Below, in pieces: positions 34,658 through 45,235 of a stretch of 64,000 nucleotides of DNA (its first letter is position 1; every line of letters begins with the position of its first letter). The translations under genes and the position numbers were made by a program. Origin of the DNA: Taiwanofungus camphoratus (lineage: Eukaryota > Basidiomycota > Agaricomycetes > Polyporales > Taiwanofungaceae). The notes beneath the pieces were generated by a model. The model had not been told where the DNA came from, searched no databases, and was given only the letters and a program-made list of their open reading frames with translations. The stretch spans positions 1,178,001 through 1,242,000 of the forward strand of contig CP021222.1 of NCBI GenBank assembly GCA_003999685.1, written 5' to 3'.

Positions 34658-37456
34658 TCATGAGTCCACTGGCGACGGCAGTTCAAGGTCCGACTTGGCC
34701 ATACTTGACCTCGACGCAGACTCGGACTCGGATTCCTCTCGCAACAGCCCGCTTTCTGCAGCTCTCACCGCACTCACGAGGTCAAAGTGGAAGAACGGGG
34801 TATTTTCGAGAGCGATGGACGCGTTCTCGTCTGTTTCTGCACTGACGACCGACCGCTCCGTCTGAATCTCGACAGCTGATTCCGGGTCTTGCAGCTTTTC
34901 GATGCTGGGCTCCTCTCGGCCATCACGGTACGGAACCACTGCGGCGATCTCTGTGGGGATGCTTGCTGCTGGGGATCCAACACCGAACCCTCCAGCAACG
35001 AGAGCACGGCGAACCCATGGTGATAGGATGGTAGCGAAGTGGAACTACATGAGACGTCTCAGCACCAGTGGAAGCCAAGGAGTGGAGGAGGCTTACTTCT
35101 ATAGGCCTGTCTGCCCATCGCTCCACCTCATTTCGGGTGTCGATCAGCGCTTGTACGGCGGTAATGTCTATTTGAGATCTAGAAGAACAGAAACGATTAA
35201 CCTTCTTCGCACTTACCGAGGTGAAGACCAGACTTACACTCCAGAGAAATCCAGCACGATCGCACGCAATATCGGCTTGACCAAATTCTCCGCATTTTCG
35301 TCATGTCCTGGCCGCGGTCCAGGATCGTTCCATGGGCGGTCACTAAGCTTCACCGCACTCATGTCCTTCCCGCGCCGCATATTCGCCTTCACGTAGTCCA
35401 CGATCACCGAGTTGAGCAGCCACGAGTTCGGGTAAATGAAGCTCTCCTCGAAGCGGTAGACGATGACACCAGGCACCGGCGGAGTGACTTTCACCGACGA
35501 GTTCATGAGGCTCGCTTTCGGGTTCAGCGGCACGTACACATCACGCGCTTCCGCCTCTGGCTTCTCGTTCGCGCGCAGTGTGACCTTGCCCAGGAAGTAT
35601 CCCCGTGGGCGCGCGATACGCAGCAGGAGCAGAGCCATGGACGTTGCGATCGCGGTGTAGATGCCGTCCTCGATCGTCGCAAAGACGGTGACGAGCACCG
35701 ACGCGAACCAGATGACGAACTCGATGGGCGACACGCGCCAGTACGAATAGACCTGGCGCGGCGAGGCGACGAGGTCTGCGACGGCGTGGATTATCACGGC
35801 GGAGAGACCGGCGCTCGGGATCCAGTAGAATGCCGGCGTCAGACCGTATAGGGCGACAATGACGACGATGGAGGAGAGGATGCCCGCTGCTGGGGTGCGC
35901 ACGCCCGACTTGGACTTGAGGGCCGACCGCGAGAAGGAGCCTGTTGCGGGGTAGGCGCCGAAGACTGTGCCAACGGTGTTGGTAACACCAATAGCAATTA
36001 GCTCTTGATTGGGGTTGATCTTGTATCCATTCACTCGACCGAAGGCTGATTGCGGCGTCAGAGCCAAGTCAAGGCAAGTGAGAGAAGGATGGAATACTAA
36101 ACGCACATCTCGAGATCGCAATATGTTCGAGCACAAGGATGATTGTAGCCACTGGCAGCTGGCTGCCAAGCGCGCTGACGAGTTTTGGGTCAATGACGGG
36201 GGCGCCGATGTGCTGGAAGCCGCGAGGCACAGTCTCCAAGATTTTGATGGGATATTTGCCCGATTTTGTCTCTCGGTGTCGGCAGAACAGCCACGCTGCG
36301 ATCGTCAACACGATGATGACGAATGCATTCCGAAAGACGGAGATGAAGAAAAATATTCTCTCTAGAAATACAAGGAAGTGAATCGGCAAGCAGTCACGGA
36401 GAAAATGGGCGACCCTACGTCTTTTTGGATATCGTCGTGACAAGAAGTCGCAACCCATCCGGATGAGGTAAAGGGAGACTAGCCCGGTGAGACCGAAAGC
36501 TGCGTCGAGCTTCGTATCAGGCAAATGCTTGAGCGAGTTGATGATGACTTTGTACGTCGCCGCTCGAGTACTAAACTATGTCAGCGCTGGTGCAGAATAC
36601 CGCGAAAACTGCACATACTCAAAGCCGGTCAGGCCCATGAGACCGGGCACCTGACCCGAGACGATGTTGATAGCGGAGCCGGTCATATATCCACTCACGG
36701 CTGGTGCGGGGATGAACTCGACGATCCAGCCAAGCCGCAGGATGCCAATGCCCAAAACGATAAAGCCACAGATGAATGCAAGGGTCGTGGCGATCTGCGG
36801 ACCGTCCCACACGCCTGGATGTGCCTTGTCGACGTGTGCGATGATTTTCGAGACCGTGAGCGACATGACTGCTACGGGGCCTATTGACACGTCTTTTGAC
36901 GTTGCGAAGAGCTGCGCGATCGTGCGTGAGTGATGGTCAGGCATTCTTCGGACGAGTGGGACCTACACAGTAGACCAAAGTGCCGACGAACGTGGAGTAT
37001 AGACCGTACTGTGGGGGAAGTGTCGCGATCTGCAATACCGTGTCATGGATTCTGAGGAAAATCATGATGTGGTGGCGGGAACGTACCTGAGCATAAGACA
37101 TGCTCTGGGGAACAGCGACAACCCCGACGGTGAATCCAGCAATAACATCGCCGTAAAGCCACCCAAGATCTGAGGGGAAAGCCGGATGCTTAGTGGAAAG
37201 CCAAGGTGCAAGCAGGCAGAGACTGACTATATCGGGTGATCCAGCCAAAAATGGGGAACAGACCTGCGACGTAGTCAAGCGCCTGAAAAGCAGGAAGAAT
37301 GAGATGACGCCATGGAAGCCATGGAAGAGAAACACGGACATCGCGCTTCGGGTCCTTTGATACATTGCGAACCCAGTCTCTGATGGTGACAACGGGGAGA
37401 CGTTCTTCGGGAACGCCGAGGATGCGCTTTCCGACGTTCTTTGCCTCGGACAGCAT
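34658..37456 (-). CDS. SulP family sulfate permease with STAS domain
   Basis: Sulfate (or related anion) transporter of the plasma membrane, SLC26/SulP family. The ATG at 37456 begins a hydrophilic N-terminus. The membrane core opens with YVAGLFPIFGWI, then GDVIAGFTVGVVAVPQSMSY and ATLPPQYGLYSTFVGTLVY (the SulP signature). Later come SKDVSIGPVAVMSL, PAPAVSGYMTGSAINIVSGQ, LVLEHIAISRSFGRVNGY and GAYPATGSFSRSALKSKSGV. The cytosolic STAS domain follows about 100 aa after the last helix: LRAIVLDFSGV, then QIDITAVQALIDTRNEVERW. The tail is acidic and Ser-rich (about 34660-34900). Stop at 34658, only 272 bp from the TACO1 start on the same strand. The frame is intact over about nine introns. Confidence 0.92.
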
Positions 37457-39745
37457 GGCGAAGAAACAGTGCAGAACGAAGACGGAGTCCGAGGGAAAAG
37501 AGGCGCTGATAGTCCTAGGTATTTAAACGGCAGTGCGCCGCGTATAGGTAACGGTATCCGGTAAGGCCAGGAACGGTGATCAGTTATTCCGCGATGATGA
37601 CAGCGTGGAAGATGGCTTTATGCAAAGACGACAACTCTGAGAAAATGGCGTGCGGTTGGTGGAATGCTCTAGGTCAAGTACGGGTCTGTGCAAGGTGCAG
37701 AAGAGGCTGGACTGGTCGGGTGGTGAAGGAGTGGAATGCGAGGGGGACATATATACGACGCACACGCCGGGATACCTACCTGATATTTTTTCTGCAGGGA
37801 CATGATTCATTCTGGAGTGGACTACGGGGTGAACGCGAGCACGCCATCCATCGCGGCCTTGACGCCACCAATAGATGCACGTGACTTTTCCGATCGCGTT
37901 CGTCTTCGGGAAGTCGTAGCGCTGAACAGAAGCCTGCAGAAGCTTATAACTGCAGCCAACAGCAACAATCCCCTCCTCCCCGTACACTCCGTTTCCGACA
38001 GATTGTCCGAGGAAACTCGCACTATATTTCGTTTTTATCATGTCCCTCTGCTTGGCATCTGGAGCAGTCGACCACGACAGGGCGAGAAGGATTTAGCCAG
38101 TACCGTTCATTGGCTGGCGCAACCCCAAGCGTGAGTATGGTGCGCTATTGCATCTTCTCCTCAGAGCAGCACCCCTACCAAGGTCGGTCGGACCATTGTT
38201 TGAATCCCTGCGCCAGCTTCCTTGCCACTCTCGGAACCCGGAACAAGCTGCGCTCCAATCATTCCGATGGTAGAAGGGAACAGCAGTAAACTGGGACTTG
38301 GCCTGATTATAGCAAAGGCATGTGACGTCCTCCCTGATACATAGAACACGCCCCTGGCGCTCAGTCTTCTTTCACTCGGTGACGCTAATTTTGGCAGCGT
38401 TCCTGTACCAACGGAACGTCCTTCCGTGCCTGCACTTCTCCTGTTCCAAATTTGTTTTCCGATGTCACCGTGGGATGTCGTTCCCTCAGAGATGTTCTTG
38501 TTCCGTTCCTCCTCATCGTCTGTCGGACAAAAGGACAGCGGGATCTCACTTGTCAGCCCCGGCAGATCAACGCAAGCATGCAAGTTCAACGAAGCTGCAG
38601 AAGTGTCAATGCTGTGAATGTCTGAAGGGCTAGAAGCACCTTACACTCGGTCATCGAGAACGGATGCCTGGCGGAACCATCTGGGATCCGCGTCAGGTTC
38701 TCTTCAGAAACGGTGGGGAGATGGACGACGACTCAATGAAGACACGAGTTGTATTGTGGTGGACAATCTTGCCTCGTGACATTAATCTCCGGGCGGGATT
38801 AAACTTCAAGCTTAGCAGCGGCCCAAAGCGCACACTGTTGATCAGCTCATTTCTTGTCTCAGAGAGTGCGTTCTACTCATTCGACCGAACCCCGGGATGT
38901 GCTGGAGGCTTCGTGCCTCATCTAGAAGTATCGAGGTACCGGGAAGTAACGTGAAGGGTCAATTCCAACGAAAGTCGATGTAGTCATTCTGCTTTTCAAA
39001 ATAAAACACGGTATCTGCGCATGCTCCCCGTGGCAATGTATACACATTCACGAACGCTCATCCTCCGATACGACCAAAAACACGCCTAGCTTCGAAACGA
39101 AAGATGATATTCAGATGAGATTCGGCAGGTCGTTGCCCACGAGATCACTGAAAGATGTTCTTCGATGCCGGGCTCTTATGAACAGAACTCGAAGACGGTG
39201 GCCTATGGGAGGCTCGAGACAATCCTCCACCTCCGATGTCTGTGTATCGATCGAAGTGTAATATGTGGTCTGTTAAATAGGCAGGCACGGATGCCCGTCT
39301 GCCCCTTGCGGGGTAGCTGTCCTGATCTGCTGCAGGGCCGGATCTAGTACGGCAACTCTACTTGCCTTGCATTCGGTAGAACCACGATTTTGAAAATGGC
39401 AGTTCCGAGCTCGCAGGCCGCTTCGGCGATCATGGTTGTGCGCACAGAATGTAGTATGTATTCATAAACCTGATGAGAATAGATCAGCCTGCCGGTGTTT
39501 CGAGCGCGGCCAAGGTTGGGGACAAAAGACAAGCGAATTGAGTTGCTTATTGGGTCCGAGTCGTGGCACGGAGGGGACACAGCCGCGGAGTGGCGAGGAG
39601 CACGTGGCAACATCATGTACTTCTGTCTCTGAAAGCAGCCCGTCTCGAGTCTCGAGACTTCCATCCTTCGACGACCAGCAGTGCGCGGTGCGCCTGTATC
39701 ACGACAGCCATCACTCTTCCGCATACGATTCCACTCACCCGACAT
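37457..39745. other. Gene-poor spacer, SulP to STRAP
   Basis: About 2.3 kb between divergent genes. Several open frames of 60-220 codons occur on both strands (for example 37802-38134 plus, 38161-38589 minus, 39344-40018 minus, the last shadowing STRAP). None has a recognisable motif, signal peptide or consistent splice partners. Nothing firm was seen. Confidence 0.4.
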
Positions 39746-41003
39746 ATGGCCGTGCCGCACCCCAAAGCAGTCCCCCTCGTGGCACCGGGACACACACGAC
39801 CCGTCACCCATCTGTCTTTCTCGCCCCTGCAGGATGACGGGACGTTTGTGCTCATCTCCAGCTGCAAGGACGGCAACCCCATGCTGCGAGAATGGACAGG
39901 CGACTGGATAGGCACGTTTATAGGGCACAAGGGCGCGGTGTGGAGCAGCAAGGTCTCGCCAGACACCTCGCGCGCTGCCTCGGGGAGCGCCGACTTCACT
40001 GCGTACGTGTTTCTGCATTTTCGTGTGGCGTGGCGGTTGCCTCGAGTGTAAGTCGGCAAGCTGAAGCGTATCGGCAATTCAAACAGCAAGATATGGGATA
40101 CATATTCTGGCGAGTCTCTGCACTCTTTCCCTCACAATCACATCGTCCGGAGTGTGGCGATATCTCCGAGCAAATCACATCTGCTCACCGGAGGCCATGA
40201 AAAGAAAGTTCGCATGTTCGATCTGGGGCGACCAGATGCAGAGCCTGATCTGTTCAGTGATAACGGTGGTCCCATATCGCACGACGGTACAGTCAAGAGC
40301 GTTGTGTGGGTAGGAGACCACACCGGCGTGACAGCAGGGGAAGACGGCCTGATCAAGTGAGCTCACACAGCTCTCCCAAGAGTCGAAGATACTCAATTTG
40401 TTTCATTATTATTAAAAATTGACTGTTAGATGGTGGGACCTTCGCACACGAAAGCTGACAACAAGCCTCACTTTTCCGGCGCCGATAACATCAATGGAGC
40501 TTTCGGCACAAACGAATCGACTCGTAGTGACGTCGGGGACCACCGTGTCCTTCATTCCAGCTCTGCTCAGCGGGCCCCAAACACATAGTCTGACACTACC
40601 GTATGCGCCGTCGTCTGCGTCCATACATCCAATACTGCAGGATAGGTTCGTCACGGGAAGCACGAGTGACGAATGGGTTAGGGTACATGACCTAAGCGGG
40701 GAGGAGTTGGAGGTCCTAAAAGGCCACCATGGGCCTGTACATTGCGTTGAATATAGTCCTGACGGGGAGATGTTCGCGAGTGGGAGTGGTGAGTGCAATG
40801 TCATTGATCATCTCATATGGTTTCTGATAGACCGAACGCGCACTTATTGCAATGCGTACAGAGGATGGTTAGTCATCTCAGACCAGTATGAACTCGGAGT
40901 GTGTGCTCACGCGTTGTCTGCAGGGACAATTCGACTATGGCAAACAACACCAGGGAAGAGCTACGGCCTGTGGCAGGGCGCCCATGCCAACGGTGGTCCA
41001 TAA
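39746..41003 (+). CDS. STRAP/UNRIP-like WD40 repeat protein
   Basis: WD40 beta-propeller closest in pattern to STRAP (Unr-interacting protein), a partner of the SMN complex in animals, and to its fungal relatives. The ATG at 39746 starts MAVPHPKAVPLVAPGHTRPV. Successive blades show VTHLSFSPLQDDGTFVLISS, WIGTFIGHKGAVWSSKVS, the exon junction IWDTYSGESLHSFPHNHIVR, SKSHLLTGGHEKKVRMFDLG, TAGEDGLIKWWDLRTRKL and DRFVTGSTSDEWVRVHDLSG. The best STRAP signature is GHHGPVHCVEYSPDGEMFAS, followed by IRLWQTTPGKSYGLWQG. The final conserved SEDGT turn is recovered only if a 6-nt microexon at 40862-40867 is used (see findings). Length of about 330 aa fits the family. TAA is at 41001. Confidence 0.9.
40862..40867 (+). 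other. Putative 6-nt microexon in the STRAP-like gene
   Basis: The preceding exon ends in AGT G (40788) before GTGAGT. The sequence AGGATG at 40862-40867 is bordered by TACAG on the left and GTTAGT on the right. The next exon starts GG ACA ATT at 40924. Joined, AGT-GAG-GAT-GGG-ACA encodes Ser-Glu-Asp-Gly-Thr, the expected WD40 turn. Without the microexon the frame is kept but Glu-Asp is lost. Confidence 0.75.
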
Positions 41004-41409
41004 TCTATATCAGGCTAATGTGGTATCGTAGTCCACATGTCCTTCCGCGGGCATGTCGTCGTGTGCCAGATTCAGTGATTCTGCGTGCATACTATTCTAT
41101 TAACATCATTGATCTCTGTATAACGATCGCTGTCGTGCACGTTTCTGCTATCATGATGAATTAAATATTGGTTCTAGAGATACTGCCAGACTGACACCGG
41201 GGCATTGGTGGAATTACTTAGGAAATGCCAACATGTCACCGATTTGATCGACTGAATTCTTCCGCACGACGTGATGTACAGGACATTTCTCGTTCTGGGT
41301 TCCTTACTTGCGGACTAGCTATTTATATCACAATATTTACCATTTATTGGTCCCGCTGCGTATCCTGCGGATACTTTAGCGAAGGCCTTTGAGCGGTCTG
41401 CCGTAGCAC
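41004..41409. other. Convergent intergenic, STRAP / NYN gene 2
   Basis: A 406-bp gap between two convergent stop codons, holding 3' UTRs. No coding motif was seen. Confidence 0.5.
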
Positions 41410-43113
41410 TTACCACTCTTTTCTAGGTTTCGCCTTAGACTTGGACTGTATTACTTGACTGAACCGAGGATGTAACCTAACCCACCGATTGCCGTCCATG
41501 CCCCCGGGGGCCCAAAAGTCGACATCTTGTACTACTATCTTCGCTTCTTCAGCCAAGGCGGTGTACTCGCTCAGCTTGGTAACTCCAGCCCGTTTATACA
41601 CCTCAGCGGACTCTTGCAGAAGGAGCGAGCCCATCTGCGCAAAGGCGACACGACTGACGCCCGCTTTGAGTTGCCGCCTTAGGACCCTAACCAATGGTAT
41701 GAACTCAGCGGGCACAGGGCCTGTTTGAGGCGTGTTGCCGGAGCCTGCGGGCCCCTTTCTCTCTGTATTTTCGGTCTGTAAAACAGACCCAGGAGTTTCT
41801 TGCACGTTGGCCAGATTATTGCGTAACACTTCAGCAAAGGTAGGATTTCCAGGATCGGAAATATCGGCAGCCACTACGCTGATAGAGGCTGAAAAAGGGT
41901 CGGGACGTGTCAGACCCTCAGGATCACGCACGGTTCCCCTAGACGTTGGAACGGAGTCAGGTGGCTCAGCAAAACATGCTTCTCTTGGTTCGGATGGCCC
42001 TCTCAATTCTTCGGACTACACGAGAAATTCAGGATAACAAGCTCAAAGTGGGATGGCCATGACACTCACAAGCATAAAATCAGAATTTCTGTTTGTGCCT
42101 ATGTCTTCTGACTGGTCATTTGTCGTTTCCTTATCAGAACATATAGAGGTGCTGTAGCTGCATGGCTGAAACGAGATGCAGTGACTTCAAGAGGCAGACT
42201 TCGAATAAAATGATTGACATACAGTGCTCAATGATAATGGAGAGTCTGAACTGTCTAATTTAGTGGCTGTGGATCTGGGCGTTAACTGTTGAAGACATCT
42301 CCACCGAGATAAACCAGGCTGCACCAGAGGAGACGTAGGGCGGCCGGGATTCAGGGCGTCCTGTACAGCCAAGGATGGCAATGCTGCGGAAATATTTGCG
42401 GAAGGTGTCATCGTGGCTTGTAAAATAGGACCAGGACTCAAGTCACTAGGTAGATGGCCTTTAGCGCCTTTCGTAAAAGGCGCCTTTTGGTTTGAGGCCG
42501 CCATCATCTTTGGCAGAACATCGTTTGGCCAATGGTAGACCACGTCGGCTCGTCCTTTCAAGCCGTCGTGTGCCACGGAGGGTGCAATTAAGATCACACG
42601 ATACCTTCGTAGAGATAGTACGGAGACAGCATACGCAAAGTCACGATCTCCGGAAATGAGGACGATAGTGGCAGGCGCAGGGGTGTCAATGGCATAGGCC
42701 ATCATGTCCACTACAAAGATACCAATGAGATATCGTCATCTTCACTCTAGTTCAATCATCAGCTGTATACCTATCATCATCTTATCTGCGACATCCTTTC
42801 GGCCATTGTGAGGACAATCTATCAAGGATACGCCACATAGTTGCAAGTCGGTCCGCACAGCTGTGGAACGAGAAGATGGCTGCTCTGGGAGCTCTAGATA
42901 CGCTTTAAATGTATTGACGCTTCCGTACTCGTGAGCAATTCGACGAATGCTATCGACCACGGAGCTTCCAGCTACATTGGAGGGTAAGGCGCAATTTTCT
43001 ATCAGCCGAATACATTTTCAGCCGTGAATGCATGAGTGTGGCGTGATGCGTTTGGAAGATTGAAATCACACACCGTAGTCCCAAAAGATCGCCACGTTTG
43101 TCGTTTCATGCAT
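41410..43113 (-). CDS. NYN-domain putative ribonuclease with C-terminal OST-HTH/LOTUS-like domain (paralogue 2)
   Basis: Second member of the local NYN family, on the opposite strand to paralogue 1. The ATG at 43113 begins MHETTNVAIFWDYG. The first intron splits the same codon as in the paralogues, restoring DYENCALPSN. The domain continues SIRRIAHEYGSVNTFKAYLE and SLIDCPHNGRKDVADKMMI. The intron before VDMMAYAIDTPAP is also in the same place, and PATIVLISGDRDFAYAVS follows. All three acidic motifs are kept. A poorly conserved linker leads to one C-terminal winged helix: FIPLVRVLRRQLKAGVSRV, GSLLLQESAEVYKRAGVTKL and EYTALAEEAKIVV, with RWVRLHPRF near the end. The shared intron positions show duplication of a genomic copy and not retroposition. 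Repeat copy A begins just upstream of the start codon, at about 43174. Confidence 0.8.
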
Positions 43114-43173
43114 GTCAAATTGTTGTGCACAGGGAGATGGTCATGAATGACTTGGACAGGGTCCATGAGGGCT

Positions 43174-43503
43174 ATTGCCATTTTCACGAGAACTGTCGCG
43201 CGCGTCTGCAGCACCTTCGACTTCAAATCAGGACATCTCTCGAACAGCTCAGCGTTTTCACATTCTGTCAACGGATTTGGATTCTACTCGTCGACACGGA
43301 GGGCATGGTGCCCACTGTGTCTTTATCTATCTACTAGGTCATGGTTGGCTATCTGTGTGCACTCCCGAGCTTCAAATTGAATTTACACTCAGCAAACGGC
43401 TCGGATGGTCTTACAAACTGACGGAGAAGTGTTATATAGATGGTGGGCAGGGCACCATACAGATTTTGAGGAGGTGATGTGGCTCGAAGTGTGAGGTATG
43501 ATG
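43174..43503 (+). repeat. Inverted repeat, copy A (about 330 bp)
   Basis: Nearly identical, in reverse orientation, to 44282-44611. Homology starts at ATTGCCATTTTCACGAG and fades after the GGAGGTGATGTGGCT segment. The few differences are single-base changes. It starts about 60 bp upstream of the start codon of NYN gene 2. No terminal repeat or target duplication was found, so the element class is unknown. Confidence 0.85.
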
Positions 43504-43689
43504 CATGCCGCTTGGACAATAATTATATCTACCTTTTCTGCTCTTCTTCCTCACGCATCTTGCATGGTTGTGTACCAGACTGTTATATAAAATTTTCAGA
43601 ATATATTTCTATTTCCTGGAAGTGAGCTGCATGATTGAATAGACACAAATTTCCATCTCAGCTGCACCACCCCTGGCTTTGAACTGCAA

Positions 43690-43905
43690 GATCTCTTGAA
43701 TAGCTGGACAAATTCACTTTCTACCAACGGAATTGGCTTATACTTGTTAAACTGGAGGGCATGGTACTGGCAAGGTTGGTATCTAACCGCTATATTGACT
43801 TCTGATCCATACTCTACAGCTCCAAACAGCGTCCGTGGGGCACCCAGACAACTCTCAGAAGTGACGGAAATTTTGTATATGGACTACAGGCAGGACAACA
43901 TATAA
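43690..43905 (+). repeat. Divergent third copy (C) of the A/B repeat
   Basis: Same order of words as copy A, but with many substitutions and small gaps. For example, TTGAATAGCTGGACAAATTC answers TCGAACAGCTCAGCGTTTTC in A. Both carry GGAGGGCATGGT, and the end GACTACAGGCAGGACAACAT matches GATGGTGGGCAGGGCACCAT. It is an older copy in the same orientation as A. Confidence 0.6.
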
Positions 43906-44281
43906 TTTTTGTAAGCAAATACGCTTTGTCTTGGTTGTTTTCGTGGTGCGTATTACGTATGTGATTGGCTTTTGGTATAGTATGCCCTCTGGAGAACTCT
44001 GACCATTGTGTGCACTATTCAGACACTTCGAAACACTCTAACAATATCCCAGAGCGTTATGAACCAGCTTTAGCTGTCCCAACATCGAGCATTGTGACAC
44101 CGAACAAGTTTCTAGCCCACAGTAACCAATGTATGTCCTCACAGAAAGTTCGACATTGAACCTGATTTTTTGTATTGTGTACAATCTAAAGATACTCTGC
44201 TATGATTAATTACAATACATGTGCCCAAGATGTTGAAATGAAAAGGCAAAACATGAAGGGAACTCCTGTCTAAGGTATACA

Positions 44282-44611
44282 TATCAAACCTCACCTTTCC
44301 AGCCATGTCTCCTCCCCAAAATCTGCATGGTACCCTACCCACCATCTATATAACACTTCTCCGTCAGTTTGTAAGACCATCCAAGCCGTTTGTTGAGTGT
44401 AAATTCAATTTGAAGCTCGGAAGTGCACATAGATAGCCAACCATGACCTAGTAGACAGATAAAGACACAGTGGGCACCATGCCCTCCGTGTCGACGAGTA
44501 GAATCCAAATCCGTTGACAGAATGTGAAAACGCTGAGCCGTTCGAGAGATGTCCTGATTTGAAGTCGAAGGTGCTGCAGACGCGCGCGACAGTTCTCGTG
44601 AAAACGGCAAT
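44282..44611 (-). repeat. Inverted repeat, copy B (about 330 bp)
   Basis: Reverse-complement partner of copy A, about 780 bp away from it. The two could pair in a transcript or extrude as a large stem. Close identity implies recent duplication or gene conversion. Confidence 0.85.
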
Positions 44612-44647
44612 AATGTGCTCTATGCACTAGGGATGCCCTTCGCAGCT

Positions 44648-44666
44648 GTTATTGCCTAGCAATAAC
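44648..44666. repeat. Perfect short palindrome next to repeat copy B
   Basis: GTTATTGC, a 3-nt loop CTA, then GCAATAAC: an 8-bp perfect stem. It lies 36 bp beyond copy B. Copy A has no equivalent. Confidence 0.8.
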
Positions 44667-45235
44667 CTTCAAACGAAATCATCGCCGCCACTTACACTTG
44701 CTGACATGACAACAATTGATGAGCTAATGCCAGCGGAAAATGCGGCAGCATCAGCCTGGTTATGGTGTCAGTAACTGGCGAACAGAGATATCCACAATGA
44801 AGATACTTAGCGTGCAGACCCTCAAGGCCTCAAGACCTAAAGCCGGTCCTGATAGCGTATGATTCAAGTTCGCCGAAATTCAGAGTGTGCCTTGGCGGTC
44901 GGGAATTGCCGCTGTCGCGCTGGTCAGTGGTATTAACGGAGTGTGTTTCATTCGAATTGCACGATATTAGTACACATGAGGCCTGAGGACTCGATCTTCA
45001 GCGACCACTCAGTTAACGACTGCACTGACAAGAGAAAATACAATTCCTGATATACACACAAGAAAGGCGAGAACCCTCTCTGCCACAATGTTCTACTACC
45101 CTTGCTCGGGATGCATCGCCATTTGTGATAGTTATCCTATCACGGCACCCTAATCACACCCAGTAGTCAACCCCGGAATAAGTGTCCCTGAGTTGAAAGA
45201 TGTGTCATTCCTTAAGGGCACTAGGATTGAAGCAC

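Larger units (their letters stand above)
43114..45235. other. Repeat-rich intergenic between NYN genes 2 and 3
   Basis: About 2.1 kb, AT-rich, holding inverted repeat copies A and B, the divergent copy C and a short palindrome (separate entries). The apparent matching open frames at 43175-43477 and 44335-44610 are the two repeat copies. I see no gene. Confidence 0.6.

Noticed and set aside
35303-35851. 182-codon plus-strand frame inside the SulP gene
   Set aside because: Antisense shadow of a GC-rich, well-conserved transporter exon.
37802-38134. 110-codon plus-strand frame in the SulP-STRAP spacer
   Set aside because: No motif, no TATA box at proper spacing and no splice partners; cannot be supported as a gene.
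43175-43477. Two nearly identical frames (here and at 44335-44610) that look like a protein family
   Set aside because: They are the two arms of the inverted DNA repeat; the match is at DNA level and extends beyond the frames.
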